64,000 bases of DNA from Nocardia higoensis NBRC 100133 (GTDB lineage: Bacteria > Actinomycetota > Actinomycetes > Mycobacteriales > Mycobacteriaceae): the NCBI RefSeq assembly GCF_000308595.1, contig NZ_BAGA01000004.1, positions 86,160 through 150,159 on the forward strand, written 5' to 3'. The stretch's first letter is position 1, and every line of letters begins with the position of its first letter. Of this stretch, positions 59,679 to 64,000 are shown piece by piece. The notes below the pieces were generated by a model. It had not been told where the DNA came from. It worked only from the letters and a program-made list of their open reading frames with translations, and made no database searches. Position numbers and translations under genes: made by a program.

Positions 59679-59964
59679 GTTGTGGGTGGGGAGGAAAAGG
59701 TTTGCTGTGGATTGCCTCACCGAAGGTGGCGGAAAGCTTGGTGCGGATGCGACAGGGGTGTTACCTTTTCTTTATGTCTGCCAGCCGCCCGACCGCCACG
59801 CGGGTCACCTACGTGACCGCCGCGCTGGGCCTGCGGCTGCCGCCGACGCGGGAACTGTGTTGTTCCTGCCGTCGGCGCTGAGCTGTCTTCCTCGCTCACG
59901 CGCCACCGTCGCCGTACGTGTAGGCACATCCCGTCCTCGGCCGGGCTTCAGCAAGGAAAAACAG
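59679..59964. other. leader region of the ROK regulator, no gene supported
   Basis: About 285 bases with a T-rich stretch near 59760-59775 that stands out in the GC-rich background. It likely holds the promoter and a long 5' leader of the ROK gene. I see no clear RNA or coding frame. Confidence 0.4.
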
Positions 59965-61233
59965 ATGTCTCTTCCCATCCTGGAACGCTCCAATTCCCGG
60001 ACCACCGCCGCACGCGCTCGCGCCCCGCGTCCGGTCGTCGCCCCCGAACTCCGCATCAGCGACAACCCGGCCGCCGCTGTGCTGCGTGCCGCCACCGGCG
60101 GTCCGGTCTCGCGTGACAACGCCGCGCGGACAACGGGTTTGAGCATCGCGACGGTCAACCGCCAGGTCTCGGCGCTGCTCACCGCCGGTCTGCTGCGGGA
60201 GCGTCCCGACCTCACCACCCCCGGTGCGGTGGGCAGGCCGCGGGTGCCCTTCGAGGTCGACCACGACAGCTACCTGACCCTCGGCATCCACATCGGCGCC
60301 GTCTCCACCAAGATCGTGGCCGCCGACCTGCGCGGACGCATCATCGGCGGCCTCGCCATCGCGACCCCGCAGACGGGTCAGGATTTCGCCACCACCACCA
60401 TCGCCCGCAGCGCGAAGGCCTTCCTGCGCCGCTGGCATCGGCGCCGCGCCCTGTGGGCGGGCGTGGCCATCGGCGGCCGCGTCGACCCGGTCGGCGGCAC
60501 CGTGGACCATCCCGCACTCGGCTGGCAGGGCGCGCATCTGGGCGCGGTCCTCGCCGAGGTGCTCGAACTGCCGATCTCGGTGGCCCCGCACGTCGAGGCG
60601 ATGGCCGCCTCCGAGCTGCTGCTGCCGGTCCCGCAGGCGGATCGCGCGCCCGAGCGCGGCGCCGGACTGTTCTTCTACGTTCGTGAAACCGCCGGTGTGG
60701 CGGTCACTCTCGACGGCCGGGTGCACACCCCGAGCAGCGGCCCCGGTTCCATCGCGCATCTGCCCACCGGCTCGGATGTGACCTGCTCCTGCGGCAGGCG
60801 TGGCTGCTTGGAGGCCACTGTCGGCGATCGCGCCCTGGTGGCGCGGGCGGTCGGCAAGGGAATCATCCCGGCGCACAACGGCACCGCGGGCTCGACCATC
60901 ACCGACCTCTACAACGCCGCGGCGCAGGGTTCCGGCCCGGCGCACGACCTGCTGGTCGAGCGGGCCACGATCCTGGGCAACGCGGTCGCGCTGGTGAGCG
61001 ACATGCTCAATCCCGACCGGGTCATCCTGGGCGGCCAGGCCTTCACCGGCTATCGCCCCGGCGTCGCGCACGTCGCCAAGGCCTTCCGCAGCGCGTCGGC
61101 CCTGCCGCCCACCGACATCCGGATCAGCGGATTCGGTGGCAAGGTGCAGGAATTCGCCGCCGTCGTGGCGTCGCTGAGCAGCCTGTACGCGGATCCGCTC
61201 GCGGCCGTGCGCCGGCTCGCCGCCTCGGAGTGA
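59965..61233 (+). CDS. ROK-family transcriptional regulator (kinase site lost)
   Basis: A 422-residue protein. The N-terminal winged helix (about 45-90: AARTTGLSIATVNRQVSALLTAGLLRE) is joined to a ROK sugar-kinase-like domain. The ATP-binding motif normally DIGGT reads HIGAVSTK, so kinase activity is unlikely. The zinc site CSCGRRGCLEA near 272 is intact. It resembles the mycobacterial regulator Rv0485. AAGGAA precedes the ATG at 59965. Effector and targets unknown. Confidence 0.88.
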   Translation: MSLPILERSNSRTTAARARAPRPVVAPELRISDNPAAAVLRAATGGPVSRDNAARTTGLSIATVNRQVSALLTAGLLRERPDLTTPGAVGRPRVPFEVDHDSYLTLGIHIGAVSTKIVAADLRGRIIGGLAIATPQTGQDFATTTIARSAKAFLRRWHRRRALWAGVAIGGRVDPVGGTVDHPALGWQGAHLGAVLAEVLELPISVAPHVEAMAASELLLPVPQADRAPERGAGLFFYVRETAGVAVTLDGRVHTPSSGPGSIAHLPTGSDVTCSCGRRGCLEATVGDRALVARAVGKGIIPAHNGTAGSTITDLYNAAAQGSGPAHDLLVERATILGNAVALVSDMLNPDRVILGGQAFTGYRPGVAHVAKAFRSASALPPTDIRISGFGGKVQEFAAVVASLSSLYADPLAAVRRLAASE

Positions 61234-61279
61234 ACCCGCGCGCCGCCGAGGTGCGCTGACTGCGGTCTCCCTACCTGCT

Positions 61280-61312
61280 CGAGGCCCGGTGAGAAACTCT
61301 CACCGGGCCTCG
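61280..61312 (+). terminator. hairpin after the ROK gene
   Basis: A perfect 15-bp stem (61280-61294 with 61298-61312) with a 3-nt loop, followed by TTGCTGT. Confidence 0.78.
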
Positions 61313-61445
61313 TTGCTGTCGGTACACCCGGGCAACACGAGGCGCGCGACATCTCCGGGCGGATCCTCCGGAGGTTCCGGGCCGGGGCCCGGCGGGCCGA
61401 AACCTCGCCGGGCGTGCGGGACTCGGGGTTCTCGCACTTCCGGGC

Positions 61446-63077
61446 TCAGACCTTGGGAGTGTTGAACAACCCCTCGACCGCGGTGATGAAGAACGGGAAG
61501 TCGCCGGCGAAGCGTTGCAGGTCGCGGTCGCGTTCGTAGCCGCCGAACCAGTAGAGCCCGGGCTGGGAGTCGTCGCTGGGGTCGATGGCGCGGAAGGTGC
61601 GGACCCAGCTGTCGACGCGGCCGGAGGCCACGGTGTAGGGCAGGGCGCGGGAGAAGACCGTCTCCTGATCGGCGGCGGGGATGTCGTCGATGCGGATGGT
61701 GTCGAGGCCGCGTTGCAGGGCACGGACTCGGCGGGCGATGTCGCTGCCGAGCGCGGTCCTGGCAGGCAGATGCTTCGGCAGCAGCGCGACGGCGACGCCC
61801 GCGAGCAGGATGGCGACGCCGACCAGGGCGTATCCGGAGGTCACCGCGAGCCCGACGGTGGCGAGCAGGCCCACCACGGCGAGGGCGCCGCCGAACCAGA
61901 GGTAGGGCCCGGGGCGCTTGCGGTCGACGAAGGTGCCGCGGTCCACCGAGTCGGCGATCATCGCGGTGCGAACCGAATCGTGCTGGGCGCGACCGGAATC
62001 GCGCACCTCGCGCAGGGTCACCGCATCGACGCCGTCGGGCAGCAGTGCGCGGTAGACGGCCCGCTCGTAGGCGCGCAGCTGGTCGTCGGGCTCGTTGATG
62101 CGGGTGATGCGCCAGTCACTCTGGGCGATCCGGGTGATCCACAGGTAGCGGCGCACCGCGAGATCGACCACGGTGGCGGCGATGTCGATCGGGTCGACGT
62201 GTTCGTCGAGCAGCAGTCCGGCCTCGCCGGGCAGGATGCCCTCGGGGGAGACGAAGCGGACGTGTCCGTCCGCGCGGTCCAGTGGGTCGAGCACATCCGA
62301 ACCGGTGTTCGCCGTCTCGTTCTCGCGCCTGGCCCGCCAGACCAGCGCGGCCAGGGCGGCGAGCACGGCCGCCAGGACGCCGAACGCGATCAGCACCGGG
62401 GTGCTGATGGAGAACGGGCCCGGCGCGTTGTGGTCGACCACGTCGGCGTTGGCGGGCACCGTGCCGGGCGGAATCTGCACGGTGAGGTCGATGGCGTCGC
62501 CCTTGCGGAGGTCGGTCTGCTCGAGGTGCAGCACGCCGATGGCCTCGGTGCGCACATCGGCGCAGGGGCGGGTGTTGCCGGGCGGGCCGAGTTTGCAGTC
62601 CACGATGGCCAATTCGTAGCTCGGCGCCACCAGGGCCGCGCTGATCGAGGCGATGTCGGTGTCGACCACGCCGAGCCAGTGGAACACCTGGCTGCTCGGG
62701 GCGTCGCCGACGGTGTTGTGCACCGAATAGCGGAAAGTGGATTCGCCGGGCGGGGCGATGACGGTGAAGCGATCGTCGGCCGTCGTGGTGGAGCCGACGC
62801 CGGTCGTCTCCACATCGGTGACCCGGAAGCGGCGCTCGACATCGGGTTCGACCTGCAGCCGCAGCGGCAGCGACATACGGAACTCGTCGCCCTCGGGGAC
62901 GGTCACCTTCTCCTCGACCTGCAGCACACCCTCGCGATCGAGCACCAGGTCGGCGATGATGGCGATGCCGTCGGCCTGCTCCGGCGCAGGCTGACCGTGC
63001 GCAAGGGGCGCGACGGCCGATGTCGCTGCGGCGGCCAGTAACAGCGCGCCCGCAGCGGCCCCCCGAAAACTCAACAT
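61446..63077 (-). CDS. DUF2207-domain membrane protein
   Basis: A 543-residue predicted membrane protein. A signal peptide (about 1-28) precedes an extracellular beta domain (about 35-225, LQVEEKVTVPEGDEFRMSLPLRL and a FHWLGVVDTD region). A membrane segment follows near 230-250, then a cytoplasmic part, two more segments near 405-445, and a C terminus that is cytoplasmic. This layout fits DUF2207. Function unknown. It is divergent from the metallopeptidase gene. Confidence 0.86.
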   Translation of the reverse strand: MLSFRGAAAGALLLAAAATSAVAPLAHGQPAPEQADGIAIIADLVLDREGVLQVEEKVTVPEGDEFRMSLPLRLQVEPDVERRFRVTDVETTGVGSTTTADDRFTVIAPPGESTFRYSVHNTVGDAPSSQVFHWLGVVDTDIASISAALVAPSYELAIVDCKLGPPGNTRPCADVRTEAIGVLHLEQTDLRKGDAIDLTVQIPPGTVPANADVVDHNAPGPFSISTPVLIAFGVLAAVLAALAALVWRARRENETANTGSDVLDPLDRADGHVRFVSPEGILPGEAGLLLDEHVDPIDIAATVVDLAVRRYLWITRIAQSDWRITRINEPDDQLRAYERAVYRALLPDGVDAVTLREVRDSGRAQHDSVRTAMIADSVDRGTFVDRKRPGPYLWFGGALAVVGLLATVGLAVTSGYALVGVAILLAGVAVALLPKHLPARTALGSDIARRVRALQRGLDTIRIDDIPAADQETVFSRALPYTVASGRVDSWVRTFRAIDPSDDSQPGLYWFGGYERDRDLQRFAGDFPFFITAVEGLFNTPKV

Positions 63078-63321
63078 GGTCGCCTACTTTAGTCAGGTTG
63101 GTATCGCCCGCCGGCGGCTGTTCACGGATGGCTGTTCGCGGCAAGAGCCGGGGGTGAGCTGATCGGTTCGTCGGCGCCGGCGCCGCCGCGCGCTCGGTCG
63201 GGAAAGGTTCGGGATGCGCTGACCCGGCCCTGCGCGACCAGGTTCACCGGCTACGCTTTTCAGTCAGTGGCTGTTCTCGCGCGACGGCCGGCGGCGATAC
63301 GAGTATGGAGGGGTAGGGGGA

Positions 63322-64000
63322 GTGACCCAACCACCGCACGGCTACGGATCCGATCCCTCCGGTGGCCGCCCGGTCCCGCCGAACCCCGGCCGGGTCGGGT
63401 ATCCCGGCCACGGTCAGCAGCCGGGACACCGGCCCGCGCATCATCCCGGTCACGCGCGGCAGCCCGGCTACGGTCAGCGTCCCGGATACGCACAGCAGCC
63501 CGGATACGCTCCACCGCAGGCTTATTCGCAGCCGGGTGCGTACTCCGCGCCGCAGCGGCCCGCCTACCCGCCCGGCTACGGCCCGCAGCGGGCCTACCGT
63601 CCGCCGATGCCGCCGCCGATGCCCTACGGTCCGCCCGGTCGTGGTTCGCAGCGGCCGCCGCGCAGGCGCGGCGGCGGTGGCCGGTGGCTGGCGGTGCTGC
63701 TGGTGATCGCGGTGGTGGTCGTCGGCGGTTTGGTGCGTGCGGCGGTCCGGCTCGATCTCACCGACCATCGCGCCACCGGTGCCGCGCCGAGTTTCACCTA
63801 CGACCCGAACGGGACGGCCGCCTCCGAATCGGCGAGCAACCCCTTGCTCACCGATGCCGACCTCACTCTCATTCCGGCGAACTGCGATTACTCACCGTGG
63901 GGCACCCAGGTCGCCCTCGCCCGGGCGTTCTTCGAGAGCGCCGCGAGCTGCCTGGAGGCTGCTTGGAAGCCGGTACTCGCCGAGGCGGATCTGTCGTTCG
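63322..64000 (+). CDS. neutral zinc metallopeptidase, YpfJ-like (partial)
   Basis: The gene runs off the right end. The GTG at 63322 has GGAGGGG 8 nt upstream. Residues 1-115 are Pro/Gly/Tyr/Gln-rich (PGYGQRPGYAQQPGYA and similar). A membrane segment follows (about 119-140). The start of the extracellular domain is DADLTLIPANCDYSPWGTQVALARAFFESAASCLEAAWKPVLAEADLSF. That pattern is typical of the YpfJ-type neutral zinc metallopeptidase family; the HExxH site would lie beyond the window. Confidence 0.78.
   Translation, partial: MTQPPHGYGSDPSGGRPVPPNPGRVGYPGHGQQPGHRPAHHPGHARQPGYGQRPGYAQQPGYAPPQAYSQPGAYSAPQRPAYPPGYGPQRAYRPPMPPPMPYGPPGRGSQRPPRRRGGGGRWLAVLLVIAVVVVGGLVRAAVRLDLTDHRATGAAPSFTYDPNGTAASESASNPLLTDADLTLIPANCDYSPWGTQVALARAFFESAASCLEAAWKPVLAEADLSF

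Overview
The window is high-GC DNA from a mycolic-acid actinomycete, most likely Nocardia or a close relative. The main evidence is a galactan and arabinogalactan gene set (glfT1, wzm, wzt, glfT2, rmlB) with a gene order like that around M. tuberculosis Rv3777-Rv3783. A mycothiol-dependent enzyme family member, a bacterial proteasome activator and tRNA-adenosine-deaminase accessory genes fit the same group. Genes are tightly packed on both strands, with many GTG starts and GTGA/ATGA overlaps. I see no insertion sequence, prophage or CRISPR array.

Layout. 1-3.2 kb: an esterase and two tandem copies of a secreted glycine-rich protein; a third copy lies at 58.9 kb. 3.4-18.3 kb: cell-envelope sugar genes. 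These are rmlB, a DUF2142 membrane protein, a polyprenyl-sugar-type GT2, GtrA and glfT2; then, after an SDR and rsgA, glfT1-wzt-wzm, bpa, an aminotransferase-V-like protein and a quinone reductase. 18.6-34.5 kb: metabolism and housekeeping. This includes a lactate-oxidase family enzyme, a ClpB/ClpC-like ATPase, hydrolases, a pat/hisC-like aminotransferase, a dcm-vsr pair, tyrA, tadA with its partner, and an M20 amidohydrolase. 34.5-41.9 kb: an MMPL transporter with a divergent TetR, an Rrf2 regulator and a heterodimeric ABC exporter. 42-47 kb: a queuosine cluster of tgt, a YhhQ-type precursor transporter and gluQ, interleaved with two low-complexity membrane proteins. 47.4-50 kb: DUF397, a WS/DGAT-like acyltransferase and a membrane-anchored protein. 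50.1-53.7 kb: a Ro60/Rsr gene preceded by two tandem tRNA-mimicking Y-RNA-like elements, then an OhrR-type regulator with a clear operator and a divergent esterase. 53.7-64 kb: an aldo/keto reductase, tRNA-Ser, SRP RNA, aspC, small enzymes, the third glycine-rich paralog, a ROK regulator, a DUF2207 protein and the start of a zinc metallopeptidase.

The most notable find is the Ro60 locus. Two tandem RNA elements upstream of rsr share an architecture with paired ends, a GCCG/CGGC helix and a 10-nt bulge on the 3' side. Compensatory base changes between the copies support it. The first carries an almost perfect tRNA T arm, acceptor stem and D arm in circularly permuted order, which is the layout expected of YrlA-class bacterial Y RNAs. 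Other points are the co-located queuosine genes, several enzyme homologs missing a key catalytic residue, and all four serine tRNAs in one window.
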